Under the pieces are notes generated by a model. The model was not told where the DNA came from. It ran no database searches and saw only the letters and a list, made by a program, of their open reading frames with translations. Positions 16,028 through 25,741 of a DNA stretch of 64,000 nt are shown in pieces. How positions within the stretch are numbered: position 1 is the stretch's first letter; the number at the start of each line of letters is the position of its first letter. This DNA is from CAVROP01 sp050008495. Its GTDB lineage: Bacteria; Acidobacteriota; Terriglobia; UBA7540. Both the position numbers and the translations under genes were made by a program. The stretch is taken from the NCBI GenBank assembly GCA_050008495.1, contig JBEKMN010000002.1:62001-126000 (forward strand). Direction: 5' to 3'.

Positions 16028-19000
16028 ATGAAGAAGCGTGTGCTGAAATCCGTCTGCACGATCGTCTTTGTTCTTCTTGCTTACTCTCCCGGCCTATTCG
16101 CCCAAGCGGTGGGATCCATCACCGGGACCGTCAGCGATTCCACCGGAGCGGTTATCCCCAACGCCAAGATCACTGCTACCCGTGTTGAGACCGGAGTCAC
16201 CCAATCCACGGTAACCACCGGCGCCGGAGCCTACACGCTCCCGCGTTTGGACGTGGGCACCTATAACGTTACCGCCGAGGCTAACGGCTTCAAAACCGGA
16301 ACGGCGTCCGGAATTACTTTGGACGTCAGCCAAACCCGGTCTGTGGATTTCACTCTCGTGGTGTCGGGTGTGACCCAAAATGTGGAAGTGACTGCGGCCC
16401 CGCCGTTACTGAACACCACGAACGCCACGCTAGCCCAAGTGGTGTCCACCGAGCAGGTGGAAAACCTTCCCCTGAATGGCCGGAACATTGAGGGCCTGAT
16501 GACCATGCAGCCCGGCGTCGTGGGATACACCGGCAACATGGGCTGGATGAGCAACGAGTTGGCAGGCAACGGCAATCGAGGCGAGACAGCCGTAGGGACT
16601 TTGGACGGCGCCGACACGACTGACGCGGAGATGGGCACCCTCCAGTTCACCAATTTCAATCTCGACGCCATTGCTGAATTCAAAGTCCAGCAGAACAATT
16701 ACTCCGCCCAATACGGGCAGGGCGCCGGCACCATCACGCAGATCGTGAGCAAATCCGGCACCAATCAGTTCCACGGGAGCCTCTTTGAATTTGCCCGTAA
16801 CAGCGCGTTTGACGCGCGCAACTTCTTCGGCAGCACGGTGGCGCCTTTCCGCCGGAACGAATTCGGCGGAACATTTGGCGGACCCATCAAGAAGGATAAG
16901 ACTTTCTTCTTTGTGCAGTATGCGGGCCTGCGTCAGCGGCTGGGCGAACCGAACAACGCCGCCGTTCCCACCGCGGCACAAAGAACGGGTGAGGTGACGA
17001 TCCCGGACCCGAGTTCGACGTCGGCGACCCCACCGCCGGATGACCTTCAGGTCCCGCTTAATCCCGTGGCTCAGAGCGTCCTCGGCCGTTACCCGCTCCC
17101 CAACAACCCGGGTGGACAATACGGGGCTAACACCTATACTTTCGAGTTTTCCCAACCGATCAACGACGATCAGTGGTCGTCGCGTTTGGATCATCATTTT
17201 ACCTCCAGCGACACCTTTTTCGCTCGCGCATCCTACGTCAACCACATCATTAAGGATACTGACGCCTTTGCTGCCGTATTGGGAGGGTCCAATTTCTCCA
17301 CCAGCAACATCGGCGACGCGCGGAACTACGCCGTGGGCGAGACGCACATCTTCTCTCCCACTTTCCTGAACAACTTCACCTTTACCCTGAACCGCGGGAT
17401 TGAAGGTGTGCCGGAAGCGCCCGCCGAGTACACCACAACCCAGACCTGCTTCAACGACGGCAGCCTGAATTGCTGGGGGCCTGACACCTTTGAGACCAAA
17501 TACGTGACCACGGTCTTCGACCCGCTGGACGTTGTCAATTGGACCAGGGGCCGCCATTCCTTTGCCTTCGGCGGAGAGTACCGGCGCGAATGGGACAACG
17601 GCACCGGCGTCACCGGTACAGGCCCCAGCGGCCAATACATCTTCAATAAAGGGACACTCCTGCCCGTGGCCATTCCTTCAACCAATGGCGGCACGTCCCT
17701 GCCGGTTGGCTACGCCAGCCCCAGCGGGCTGATCAGCTTCATGGAGGGCGCCGATGTCCAATATGAACGCGCGACTACGGTGCCAGGCTTTGGTCCTCCC
17801 GGAGCCGGAGGAGGAGGCGTGTGGTGGGGCTTGCGGCGGTGGAACATGGCGGCCTTTGCGCAGGATGACATCAAAGTCACACGGAGACTGACCGTGAACG
17901 TCGGCCTGCGCTACGAATACACTTCCGTTCCCTGGGAAGTCGGCAACCGTATGGCGCGCCCTGAAGACCAGGGCAATCTCTACGGGACGTTTGTAGTGAA
18001 CCCCGACCCATTGTGGAAGGCGGACTATCTCGCAGGCAACTTTGGCCCTCGTATCGGCATAGCGGCTGACCTGGGAAAGAAGACCACCTTCCGCGGCGGC
18101 TTCGGGATCTTCACCAACATGATTCCCACGGTTTATCCCGACCAGGACCTGGTGAATTTTCCCCTGGCTAGTGAGAACTATATACTCAACGCGCCGTATT
18201 CCCTTACTCCATTCTCGGTTGCACTTCCTGTGCTGACGAGCACTTCCGGGCAGCCGATCGCGGCCAACGGAAATACCAAGACCATTCCCAAGAACACTCC
18301 GGTGAACCTTGCTCCGTACGCGGCGATCCTGGGTAACCTTTTCGTGGACGATCCGTCGGACGCCATGAGAAACGGTTATACGATTAACGGCAATGTCACC
18401 TTGGAACACGAGTTCCCCGGCGGCATCGCGGTTTCCGCTGCCTACGTTGCCAACAACGGCGTATCTCTTTACAACCAGTGGTATCCGAATGCGTATGGCG
18501 GAGCCGAACCCCAGTACACTCCCTACAGCAACATCACTCCCGGCCTCGGAGAAATGCAGGTTTTCTACAACGGGGGCTACTCCAGCTACAATGCCCTGCA
18601 ACTTCAGGCACGCAAGATTTCCCCGTCGCATCACATTCAGTTCCAGGCCAATTACACCTGGGCGAAGGATATGACGGATGCCGATTCGGTATGGAACACC
18701 GGAGCCACAAATATGCAGGATCCGAACTGCCTCAAGTGCGAGTACGCTCCCGCTGCTTACAATATCGTCAACCGGTTCGTGGCCAATTTTGAGTACGACG
18801 TGCCCTTTGCCCATTGGCAGGCGCTCTCGCACGTTCCCAAACGGCTCACGGACGGCTGGCAGACCCTGGGCATTTTCCAGGCACAGACCGGATACCCCTT
18901 CACGGTGGGCTCGCCCTACGGAACCGTTCAGTACGGGAATGGCGCCAGTAACCGGCCAGTCTACCTGCAAAAGGCAACCCTCAATCCGACCGAGCGCACC

Positions 19001-19363
19001 AGCACCCAGTTCTTCTCGAATGCTGTCATCGGGAGTAATAACGGGGTGGGGACAGGCTACTTCGCTATACCTACAGTCATCAGTCCGGTAGCCGGCGTGG
19101 GCGGGGTTATGCCCGGTCCGGGAACCCTGGGCCGGGATACGTTTACAGGTCCGGGGTGGTATAACCTGGATTTCTCGGTCATCAAGGACACGCACATCAC
19201 CGAGACGAAGATGGTGCAGTTCCGTGCCGAGTTCTTCAACATCTTCAATACGGCAACGTTTGGAGGGCCCGTTTCGACCGTCGGAAATCCAGGCTTCGGA
19301 ACTACCGGCTATACCGCCACTGCCGAACGGGAAATTCAGCTCGGCTTAAGATTTGTCTTCTAG
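16028..19363 (+). CDS. TonB-dependent receptor, CarboxypepD_reg type
   Basis: Outer-membrane transporter of 1111 residues. Signal peptide (residues 1-24, ending LFAQA), an N-terminal carboxypeptidase-regulatory-like beta sandwich (GSITGTVSDSTGAVIPNAKI to about residue 115), a plug domain (VENLPLNGRNIEGLMTMQPG) and a 22-strand barrel ending in the C-terminal aromatic signature LGLRFVF. ATG 16028 follows a perfect GAGGAGGAAAT ribosome site; the upstream open frame is repeat sequence. These large receptors are expanded in acidobacteria and are thought to import oligosaccharides or other polymers' fragments. No SusD-like partner is nearby, so the substrate is not known. Confidence 0.93.
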   Translation: MKKRVLKSVCTIVFVLLAYSPGLFAQAVGSITGTVSDSTGAVIPNAKITATRVETGVTQSTVTTGAGAYTLPRLDVGTYNVTAEANGFKTGTASGITLDVSQTRSVDFTLVVSGVTQNVEVTAAPPLLNTTNATLAQVVSTEQVENLPLNGRNIEGLMTMQPGVVGYTGNMGWMSNELAGNGNRGETAVGTLDGADTTDAEMGTLQFTNFNLDAIAEFKVQQNNYSAQYGQGAGTITQIVSKSGTNQFHGSLFEFARNSAFDARNFFGSTVAPFRRNEFGGTFGGPIKKDKTFFFVQYAGLRQRLGEPNNAAVPTAAQRTGEVTIPDPSSTSATPPPDDLQVPLNPVAQSVLGRYPLPNNPGGQYGANTYTFEFSQPINDDQWSSRLDHHFTSSDTFFARASYVNHIIKDTDAFAAVLGGSNFSTSNIGDARNYAVGETHIFSPTFLNNFTFTLNRGIEGVPEAPAEYTTTQTCFNDGSLNCWGPDTFETKYVTTVFDPLDVVNWTRGRHSFAFGGEYRREWDNGTGVTGTGPSGQYIFNKGTLLPVAIPSTNGGTSLPVGYASPSGLISFMEGADVQYERATTVPGFGPPGAGGGGVWWGLRRWNMAAFAQDDIKVTRRLTVNVGLRYEYTSVPWEVGNRMARPEDQGNLYGTFVVNPDPLWKADYLAGNFGPRIGIAADLGKKTTFRGGFGIFTNMIPTVYPDQDLVNFPLASENYILNAPYSLTPFSVALPVLTSTSGQPIAANGNTKTIPKNTPVNLAPYAAILGNLFVDDPSDAMRNGYTINGNVTLEHEFPGGIAVSAAYVANNGVSLYNQWYPNAYGGAEPQYTPYSNITPGLGEMQVFYNGGYSSYNALQLQARKISPSHHIQFQANYTWAKDMTDADSVWNTGATNMQDPNCLKCEYAPAAYNIVNRFVANFEYDVPFAHWQALSHVPKRLTDGWQTLGIFQAQTGYPFTVGSPYGTVQYGNGASNRPVYLQKATLNPTERTSTQFFSNAVIGSNNGVGTGYFAIPTVISPVAGVGGVMPGPGTLGRDTFTGPGWYNLDFSVIKDTHITETKMVQFRAEFFNIFNTATFGGPVSTVGNPGFGTTGYTATAEREIQLGLRFVF

Positions 19364-19397
19364 TATGTTGTCCCGGCTATTTCGTTGCGATAGGGAG

Positions 19398-19457
19398 GGT
19401 GGCACATACATTGACTGCAATGTATGCGCTACCCCCGGCTTAAGACTTATCTTTTAG
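19398..19457. repeat. hairpin plus duplicated receptor tail
   Basis: GGTGGCACATACATT (19398-19412) pairs with AATGTATGCGCTACC (19419-19433). Immediately after it GGCTTAAGACTTATCTTTTAG (19437-19457) repeats the last seven codons of the receptor, GGCTTAAGATTTGTCTTCTAG, with four differences. The rest of the gap to 19638 shows only a GCCGAAGC.. palindrome around 19530-19570. Confidence 0.6.
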
Positions 19458-19638
19458 GATTCGAAGCGGGATTACGGGAATTTGAGGCTGGAGGAACGAA
19501 ACTCGCTGTAGAGCTTGAACGGCGGGATGGTCGCGGCCCGAAGCCGGGTGTCCGCAGCGCGGCTTCGGCCGCGACGCCAAAGCGCACGTACACGTAACCT
19601 GCGAGCTTGAACCGTACCCTGGCGCGGTCAGTTACGAT

Positions 19639-20211
19639 TCACGCGTGTGCCGTGCGCGGGAGTGCTTGAAGATCTTGAATCGTGCGCGCAGCTCGCCGGT
19701 GGTTCGCCAGAATCGCCAGAAGCGATGCCCGTCCGATTTTTTCGCAATGCACGGAGCAGAGTGAAATGGCATTGAGGGGACGGACAAAGTCGTGCAGGCG
19801 GCGCTGGTACTCTCGAATGACGTTGAGCCCGTCGCCTTTGGAAAGAGCCCACGACCAGTCGGTAACCCAGCGCATAACGGTTCCGTGCAAGTGCAAGGGG
19901 CTGCGTTGAAGCGAATCGCCCGCTCTCAAAAGTTCGTTGAGGCAATCCGGAGCGGTTAGGAACACCAAACGCCCGCTGTGCAAAAACACGTCCGGCCTTA
20001 AGCCATATTCGCTCAGGCCGCGCGCAATATTATTCAGGAAGGTCGGGTCGGCAACGACGACAACCTGTTGGCCGATTTCCAACCCTGGCACTACGAATTG
20101 TATGATTTCGCTGAGGCCCTTTTCTTTTCGTACGACTAAACGGCATGTGTCGGCATGGGCCATAAGCCCCACATGGTCGATGGTTCCTACTCCCATACTT
20201 TCTATCATCAT
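19639..20211 (-). CDS. MEDS domain protein (DcmR-like sensory domain)
   Basis: 190-residue soluble protein. The pattern HADTCRLVVRKEKGLSEIIQ, GQQVVVVADPTFLNNIARGL and the final SLCSVHCEKIG block match the MEDS domain of methylotroph DcmR and methanogen sensor proteins. Such domains occur alone or fused to histidine kinases and regulators and are thought to sense small ligands; partner proteins are not encoded beside it. Upstream lie a TTGACA box and several GACA/TGTC palindromic halves (about 20235-20270 on the plus strand). It is divergent from the GGDEF-PilZ gene. Confidence 0.75.
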   Translation of the reverse strand: MMIESMGVGTIDHVGLMAHADTCRLVVRKEKGLSEIIQFVVPGLEIGQQVVVVADPTFLNNIARGLSEYGLRPDVFLHSGRLVFLTAPDCLNELLRAGDSLQRSPLHLHGTVMRWVTDWSWALSKGDGLNVIREYQRRLHDFVRPLNAISLCSVHCEKIGRASLLAILANHRRAARTIQDLQALPRTAHA

Positions 20212-20689
20212 CGAAATGTCATAGGAATGTCAACAAGACAACTTGGCGCAGTGACAAAATGTCGTATAGTAAGTTTTGTCCTTTCGCCCTCCTTTCGCTA
20301 CCCTGCGCTTGCTTTCCACTTTCTTCCTTTGGCGCCCTCGGCCCGGGGTGACGACGTCTTCGCCATGTGCAGTATCGACGCGGCCACAGAAGGAATGAGC
20401 CCTCCAGATGAAGACGCATTGAACGACGCTAACGTAGCGCCGGCGCGCTCCAGGAAGCGCCATTCGATGCTCCAGGAGAGGCTAACCTATTGGTAAACAT
20501 TGGGTAGTGATCGGAGTAACCCTACCCGTTTTCCCCTTGCAACCATTCTTGGCAATCTCCTAATCTTAATTTGACCTTGAGTTTGTGGAAGGCGTGCACA
20601 CTGGTCATGGTCTGGCGGGTCCCCGGCCTCGAACGAAGTCAACTGGAACTGAAGAGTCGTAGTGAGTGCGTCACGACGCGGCGCGCGCC

Positions 20690-22060
20690 ATGAGCAGAAC
20701 GGGTGCGTCGGCTGGTGCAGCAGTGGAAGACAAGGCATTCCAAGCTAGTGACGAATCGCCGTTGAATTTCCCGCGGCCGTTGCCCTCAGGTGAGGAGGCG
20801 CGGAATGCCGAAGCCCTGCTGGCTCTCGACATCGAGGCCGGTTCCGATTATTTGCTGGAATTGATTGTGCACAATCTGCAGCAACTCGGCCAAGCCCCTC
20901 ACGAAGCCTTTTTGCAGAGACTTCTGAGGGGTCTTACCAGCATCGAGGTCAGTGAGAAGGAGAGCATCGTCCATTGGGAAAGGATCTTGGCGCGCCGAAA
21001 TGAGCTGGCGGAAAAACTCGGCCGTCAAGTCTTTCTCAGGACAGCGGCGGTGGATTACTTCGGTGAATTGCACCTCTTGCGCAAGCCCATCCTGTTGGAG
21101 TACGAAGAGCTCGAAAAGCTGCGCCATAACGCCGCTACCGACCCGTTGACAGGCCTCAAGAACCGGCGAACATTCGAAGAGCACCTGGGTCGCGAGATTA
21201 ACCGCTCCCGGCGTTACGGGGCTTCGTTTGCGATGCTCCTCTTGGATCTGCGCAGGTTCAAGCGCGCCAACGACACGTATGGGCATGCAGTCGGCGATGA
21301 GATTCTGCGCAGCGTGGCTCGCGCCAGCGCAGAGACCATCCGCGGTTCTGATATTTCATGCCGGATTGGCGGCGATGAGTTTGCGATCCTTCTCCCACAA
21401 GCCGATCGGTCGAGCGCCGAAGCCTTTGCCGAGCGGATCGCGCGGAAGTTCGAATCTTATGCCAGACCTCTGGCGCCCGAAACGCCGGTGGGCGTTGACT
21501 ATGGCATCGCCATCTTCCCGGAAGACGGTGAAGAGGCGCCAAAACTGTTCCAAACCGCGGACAAGAACCTTTATGAAACTAAACAGAAGGCCTCTCGAGT
21601 GAGCGAGGAGATCGCTCCCTCGGCTTCGGGTTCATCGGCCGAATCTGGCGGGCCGTTGCCTCAACCTGCCGGTGCGGCGTTCCCGGTTGGTGAGGATTTT
21701 TCAGACCGCTCCCACTGGCTTCCGAGCTACATGGTCGCGGCTCAGGGCGCCCCACTCCCCCATGGCCTTCCGAACCGCCGCCGGGACGAACGAATTCCGG
21801 CGGAAGGAGCGCGCCGGGTGGGCTTGGTCCGCCTTCAGGAAAGGTCCAGATTCGTCACCGTCCTGGATATGAGCCGCGGAGGTGTCGGCTTGCTGATGGA
21901 GGACTTTGAAGTGCCTGAGAGTTTTTCGGCCCTAATCCAGGTTCCATTCCTGCCTGATTCTGAGCTTACCTTGTATCGAGTTTACAGCGGCCCGGTTCGG
22001 AATGGGAAAAAGCGTGTCGGCTGTTCGTTCACACCGCTTTCCCGGCAGGCTGTCGCATAG
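20690..22060 (+). CDS. diguanylate cyclase with C-terminal PilZ domain
   Basis: 456 residues from ATG 20690 (GTG 20666 is an alternative). Residues 30-150 form a helical domain without a recognised name; residues ~155-310 are a GGDEF domain with an intact active-site loop (RIGGDEFAI) and a product-inhibition I-site RGSD five residues upstream; residues ~360-455 are a PilZ domain with NRRRDERIP and DMSRGGVG. It thus can both make and bind cyclic di-GMP. No membrane segment is seen. The 3' end overlaps the convergent epimerase gene by 32 bases. Confidence 0.88.
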   Translation: MSRTGASAGAAVEDKAFQASDESPLNFPRPLPSGEEARNAEALLALDIEAGSDYLLELIVHNLQQLGQAPHEAFLQRLLRGLTSIEVSEKESIVHWERILARRNELAEKLGRQVFLRTAAVDYFGELHLLRKPILLEYEELEKLRHNAATDPLTGLKNRRTFEEHLGREINRSRRYGASFAMLLLDLRRFKRANDTYGHAVGDEILRSVARASAETIRGSDISCRIGGDEFAILLPQADRSSAEAFAERIARKFESYARPLAPETPVGVDYGIAIFPEDGEEAPKLFQTADKNLYETKQKASRVSEEIAPSASGSSAESGGPLPQPAGAAFPVGEDFSDRSHWLPSYMVAAQGAPLPHGLPNRRRDERIPAEGARRVGLVRLQERSRFVTVLDMSRGGVGLLMEDFEVPESFSALIQVPFLPDSELTLYRVYSGPVRNGKKRVGCSFTPLSRQAVA

Positions 22061-22988
22061 TCTTCCGGCGCCAATCGACGGTGCGTTCCAATCCTACTTG
22101 CAAACTCACTTTGGGCTCAAAACGCAGGAAGCGCTCGGCCTTTTCAATCCCGGCCTGGGAGTGGCGCACGTCGCCCGCCCGGGGGCTCGCGTAGATCGGT
22201 TCTATCGTATAGCCTACTATGGAGGAAAGGGAGCGGAGGAGCTCGTGGAGCGTGAAGCGGCGTCCGGTGCCGATGTTGAATGCCATGCCGCACACGCCCT
22301 CCGCGAAGCAGGCGAGCAGGTTGGCCTCGACCACGTTGTCGACATAAGTAAAGTCGCGCGATTGCTCTCCGTCGCCGTGCACCACCGGGTGGTTGCCCTC
22401 GAGCGCCGCCTCGATGAAGCGCGAGACGGCCGCTGAGTACGAGGAGTGAGGATCTTGACGCGGACCGAACACATTGAAGTAGCGAAGCGAAACGGCAGGC
22501 AAGCCGTAAAGCTGATGGAAGATCGCGCTGTACTTCTCTCCCGCGAGTTTTGTAACTGCGTAAGGAGAAAGCGGATTCTCCGGCATAGTCTCCAGCTTTG
22601 GCAACGTCTCGCTGTTTCCATACACGGAGGACGAACTGGCAAATACAAACCGCTTCACCCGGGCGTCCCGGGCCGCTACCAGCATATTTAGGGTGGCTGT
22701 GACATTCGCCCGGTGGCTGCGGGCGGGCCGTTCCACGGAGCGCTGGACAGAGGGAATGGCCGCCTGGTGGAGCACGTACTCGACTCCCTGCACGCTGGCC
22801 CTGCAAACGGCCAGTTCCGCAAGGTCGCCTTCCATCAACTCGATGCGATCGAGGCAGTCCTCGAGGTTGTGTCGGAACCCCGTGCTGAAATCATCCACCA
22901 CTCTGACGGTGTGGCCGTCCCTCAGGAGACGACTGACCAGCGCTGAGCCGATAAATCCTGCGCCGCCTGTCACCAGAAAGCTTGCCAT
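22029..22988 (-). CDS. NAD-dependent nucleotide-sugar epimerase (UDP-GlcNAc 4-epimerase-like)
   Basis: 319-residue extended short-chain dehydrogenase. It has the Rossmann motif TGGAGFIGS, the Ser-Tyr-Lys triad (ASSSSVYG; SPYAVTK) and the GalE-type blocks LRYFNVFGPRQDP and DFTYVDNVVEANLLA, closest in style to WbpP/TviC enzymes that interconvert UDP-GlcNAc and UDP-GalNAc for surface polysaccharides. ATG 22988 gives the expected N-terminus; five further codons upstream are open. It is followed upstream on the same strand, 17 bases away, by the aldolase gene. Confidence 0.85.
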   Translation of the reverse strand: MASFLVTGGAGFIGSALVSRLLRDGHTVRVVDDFSTGFRHNLEDCLDRIELMEGDLAELAVCRASVQGVEYVLHQAAIPSVQRSVERPARSHRANVTATLNMLVAARDARVKRFVFASSSSVYGNSETLPKLETMPENPLSPYAVTKLAGEKYSAIFHQLYGLPAVSLRYFNVFGPRQDPHSSYSAAVSRFIEAALEGNHPVVHGDGEQSRDFTYVDNVVEANLLACFAEGVCGMAFNIGTGRRFTLHELLRSLSSIVGYTIEPIYASPRAGDVRHSQAGIEKAERFLRFEPKVSLQVGLERTVDWRRKTMRQPAGKAV

Positions 22989-23005
22989 GCGACCTCGTTT
23001 CACTC

Positions 23006-23827
23006 TTAGTACAGGGCTCTTGGTGTCGGCTCGGCTGCCAGCTTGCCCAGCGGATCGAGAACCTGGCGGGCGCCGCGAGCGAGCAAGTTCAGCTCCGTTG
23101 TCGATTGAAAGAACAGAAAACCTTGCTCCATGTACTTTTGCATGAGGCTTGCGTCCATGGCCGGTGCGCCCAGGATCTTGTTGTGGGCCTGCCCCGCGGC
23201 AACGACTTTTTTTAGAGCCTCTTGAACCGTGGGATGGTCAATCTGGCCACGGCACCCCAACGAGAATGACAGATCGCTGGTGCCTACAAAGATCACATCG
23301 ACTCCGGGCGTCGCGGCAATCGCGTCGATCTGCTCCAGGGCGCGCGCCTCTTCGACGATCACCACAACCAAAACATTCTGGTCGGCAAAATCAAAGTAAT
23401 TCTCAGCACCCGACCAACGAAACTTCGCCAGGCCGGCTCCTGAACCGCGCCGGCCTTGCGGCGGGTATTTGCATGCGGCCACAGCCTGGCGAGCCAACTC
23501 GGGTGTGCTGGTGAAGGGGAACATGACGCCCAGCACGCCGGCGTCGAGCACGCGCTTGGCCGTCCAGATTTCGTTGACGGGAACCCGCGCGAAGGGTAGA
23601 GCCTTTAGTCCCCGCGTCGCCAGAACCATGTTGCGCAGGCTCTCCAGGGTGATGGGACTGTGTTCCATCTCGATCCATAAGAAGTCAAACCCCAGGCTAG
23701 CTGCCTGCGCGGCGATTTCAGCGCTCCCCACGGTGAGCGTAATTCCCACCGCCGGTTTCCCCTCTCGCAGCAATTTCTTGACAGGGTTATCCCAGACCTC
23801 TTGCGGGTTCGGGTTCGTGTTGGGCAT
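23006..23827 (-). CDS. HpcH/HpaI family aldolase
   Basis: 273-residue class II aldolase of the phosphoenolpyruvate-barrel type. Diagnostic segments are FLWIEMEHSP (catalytic His and metal region), PFARVP, GVMFPFTSTPELARQAV and VIFVGTSDLS. The family cleaves 2-keto-3-deoxy acids or 4-hydroxy-2-oxo acids to pyruvate and an aldehyde. With a rhamnosidase and sugar oxidoreductases in the window, a 2-keto-3-deoxy-rhamnonate aldolase role is possible but not demonstrated. ATG 23827 follows an AGGAGAG site. Confidence 0.85.
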   Translation of the reverse strand: MPNTNPNPQEVWDNPVKKLLREGKPAVGITLTVGSAEIAAQAASLGFDFLWIEMEHSPITLESLRNMVLATRGLKALPFARVPVNEIWTAKRVLDAGVLGVMFPFTSTPELARQAVAACKYPPQGRRGSGAGLAKFRWSGAENYFDFADQNVLVVVIVEEARALEQIDAIAATPGVDVIFVGTSDLSFSLGCRGQIDHPTVQEALKKVVAAGQAHNKILGAPAMDASLMQKYMEQGFLFFQSTTELNLLARGARQVLDPLGKLAAEPTPRALY

Positions 23828-24092
23828 CAAGGCTCTCCTAAGTGCTATCGACCGGTATCAAACGCTCCTAGTTTACCGCAATTGGCCTGTTCCGGCGACC
23901 CAGAGCCCCTGACACTTCCCCGTGCTTATGCTGCACAGGGCTTGTTATTGAGACCTGAAAGCGCGGTCGCAAACCCCTCAGAGGGGTCTTGACTTAACCG
24001 CTAGTCTGATTGGAAAGCAGCTCCGAAGCTCTGCTTGACGATGTTCGCTCTTGCCTTCGCCCGCGGATCTGCCGCGCGGGCGACGGCCATAC

Positions 24093-25652
24093 TCACTTTT
24101 GAACAAAGGAAGCCGATTCCTCAGCCGTTTCAGACCCTCGTTTCACAATGAAACGAACGGTGAAGTTACCCGGCTCAAACCGCTCGAGCGGGGTCATGGC
24201 CACGTACTGAATTTTCCCGTCTTTATCCGGGGAGCCGAGCGGAGGCAGGCCCTCTCCAAGAACCTTGCCATTCCTGCTGAATTCCATTATCAACTGGGGA
24301 GCCGCAACATTCTTGTCCGTATGAATGACAAAATAAAAAGGCAGAGTGCGGTTCGTCTTGCTGACTACCGGATTGAGGGTTGGGGAAATGACCTTGGCTC
24401 CCAACAAGAAAGGGTCATCGTCCGCAGTCGATGCCCCACGCTCCTTAGTGGACCGGACGCCGCTGACGCCGCTGATGGCGAGTCCAGAGGAAGGCGCCAT
24501 GATCACGGTGCCTTTGCTGGCGCTGATCCGGTCGCCTTCCCCATCCCGCACAGCGGTTTCGAGGGCGTAGCGCCCGGGCGGCAAATCGAAGGTCTCGGTA
24601 TAGATGAAGTGGTTTGCTTTGAGGGTCTCCAGCCTCTCGGAGGTGGCATTGATGGGGACTTCGTTTTCGAGTTTCTTTACCACCTGGCCCTGGGCATCCT
24701 TCACGACAACAAGGTAGGAGAGGCTGCCTTTGTGCTGATCGCCCGCGTCAGCCTTTTTGAAGGTCACATTCGAGAGGGGTACGTCCACCACCACTTCGCA
24801 CTCAGACTGATTCCTCAGCCCGCGAAAGTACAGACCGGCTGCCCCATATTCGAACGCCTTGGGCAACTCAGGAGAATTCAACGCAGCTAACAGCGGTATC
24901 TCGTAAGGTACTGGAGTGGTTCCGGAAGAGTTCAGGGAAGTTGGAAACGCATTGTAACCGGACCTGGATTGCACGCGCCAGTCACCGGACGCCACTTTGA
25001 GGACGACTTTGTGAAATGACCCATCGCACTTCTTAATCTCCGGCGCGTACGAAATCTCGTAATAACTCTGGATGTCTTCCGCCAGTCTGCGGATCGGGGC
25101 GCGCAGATCGTTCGTGTTGGCAATGAGGATGCCACCCGTGGATTCGGCGAGATGAGCGAGCGTCAATTGGTAATTTGAACGCGTACTCTGCACAATCGAA
25201 TCCATCAGACGTGCCTCGCCTGCCGACACCGGTTCATTGCCCACTTTGGCTCCCTGATCTCGGCTTGTTTGTCCAGCAGAGCGCAAGCCGTCAACAGCGC
25301 TTTGATTGGCGCTCAAGGTCGCCAGGCCATGCGCGTTCAAAACGTGATAGAGGGAGAACATCTCCTCATCGACATCGGTCAGGAAGATGTCCATCCAGCC
25401 GTCGTTATCGTAATCGATGAAACCGCCGCCGTCCCCCAGGGTTTCCGGCAGGTAGAATTGTGGAGAGCGAGCGCTGGTCCGCTCGAAGGTAATCCCGCTG
25501 GCAGAACCTGGGATCACCTCGAAAGCGGGAAGACCATTCGGCGCCTGGAGGACTAGTGAGCCTGATGGTGCGAGGATTCTTGCTGAAAGTCCGTAACCCG
25601 CGAATCCGGCGAGTCCGAGGGTCTTTAGAAATTGGCGGCGCGAGCTACTCAT
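24093..25652 (-). CDS. chimeric protein: FG-GAP/CRTAC1 N-terminus fused to VWFA-related C-terminus
   Basis: 519 residues. Residues 1-30 are a Tat leader (SSRRQFLKT). Residues ~50-92 (GITFERTSARSPQFYLPETL and FIDYDNDGWMDIFLTD) are the first blade of the CRTAC1/ASPIC-UnbV FG-GAP family, which normally continues for about 500 more residues. From residue ~94 the sequence is instead the second half of an acidobacterial VWFA-related protein (LYHVLNAHGLATLSANQ, LAESTGGILIANTNDL, YYEISYAP) and its C-terminal beta domain. The MIDAS part of the VWFA domain is missing. The join near 25373 keeps frame, suggesting a deletion fusing two genes. Whether the product is made is unknown. Confidence 0.75.
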   Translation of the reverse strand: MSSSRRQFLKTLGLAGFAGYGLSARILAPSGSLVLQAPNGLPAFEVIPGSASGITFERTSARSPQFYLPETLGDGGGFIDYDNDGWMDIFLTDVDEEMFSLYHVLNAHGLATLSANQSAVDGLRSAGQTSRDQGAKVGNEPVSAGEARLMDSIVQSTRSNYQLTLAHLAESTGGILIANTNDLRAPIRRLAEDIQSYYEISYAPEIKKCDGSFHKVVLKVASGDWRVQSRSGYNAFPTSLNSSGTTPVPYEIPLLAALNSPELPKAFEYGAAGLYFRGLRNQSECEVVVDVPLSNVTFKKADAGDQHKGSLSYLVVVKDAQGQVVKKLENEVPINATSERLETLKANHFIYTETFDLPPGRYALETAVRDGEGDRISASKGTVIMAPSSGLAISGVSGVRSTKERGASTADDDPFLLGAKVISPTLNPVVSKTNRTLPFYFVIHTDKNVAAPQLIMEFSRNGKVLGEGLPPLGSPDKDGKIQYVAMTPLERFEPGNFTVRFIVKRGSETAEESASFVQK

Positions 25653-25741
25653 CCGTCAGGATTCCTCCCGCATCACACTCGTAGGAAAACTCAATCCTCG
25701 TATTACCGCTTCATTCCTCGCGGCGCTGTCTCGAAAATCAC

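Noticed and set aside
16430..19195. Two long minus-strand frames (401 and 505 codons)
   Set aside because: Antisense shadows of the TonB receptor gene.
22144..22806. 220-codon minus-strand frame
   Set aside because: Alternative frame of the epimerase gene on the same strand; no motifs.
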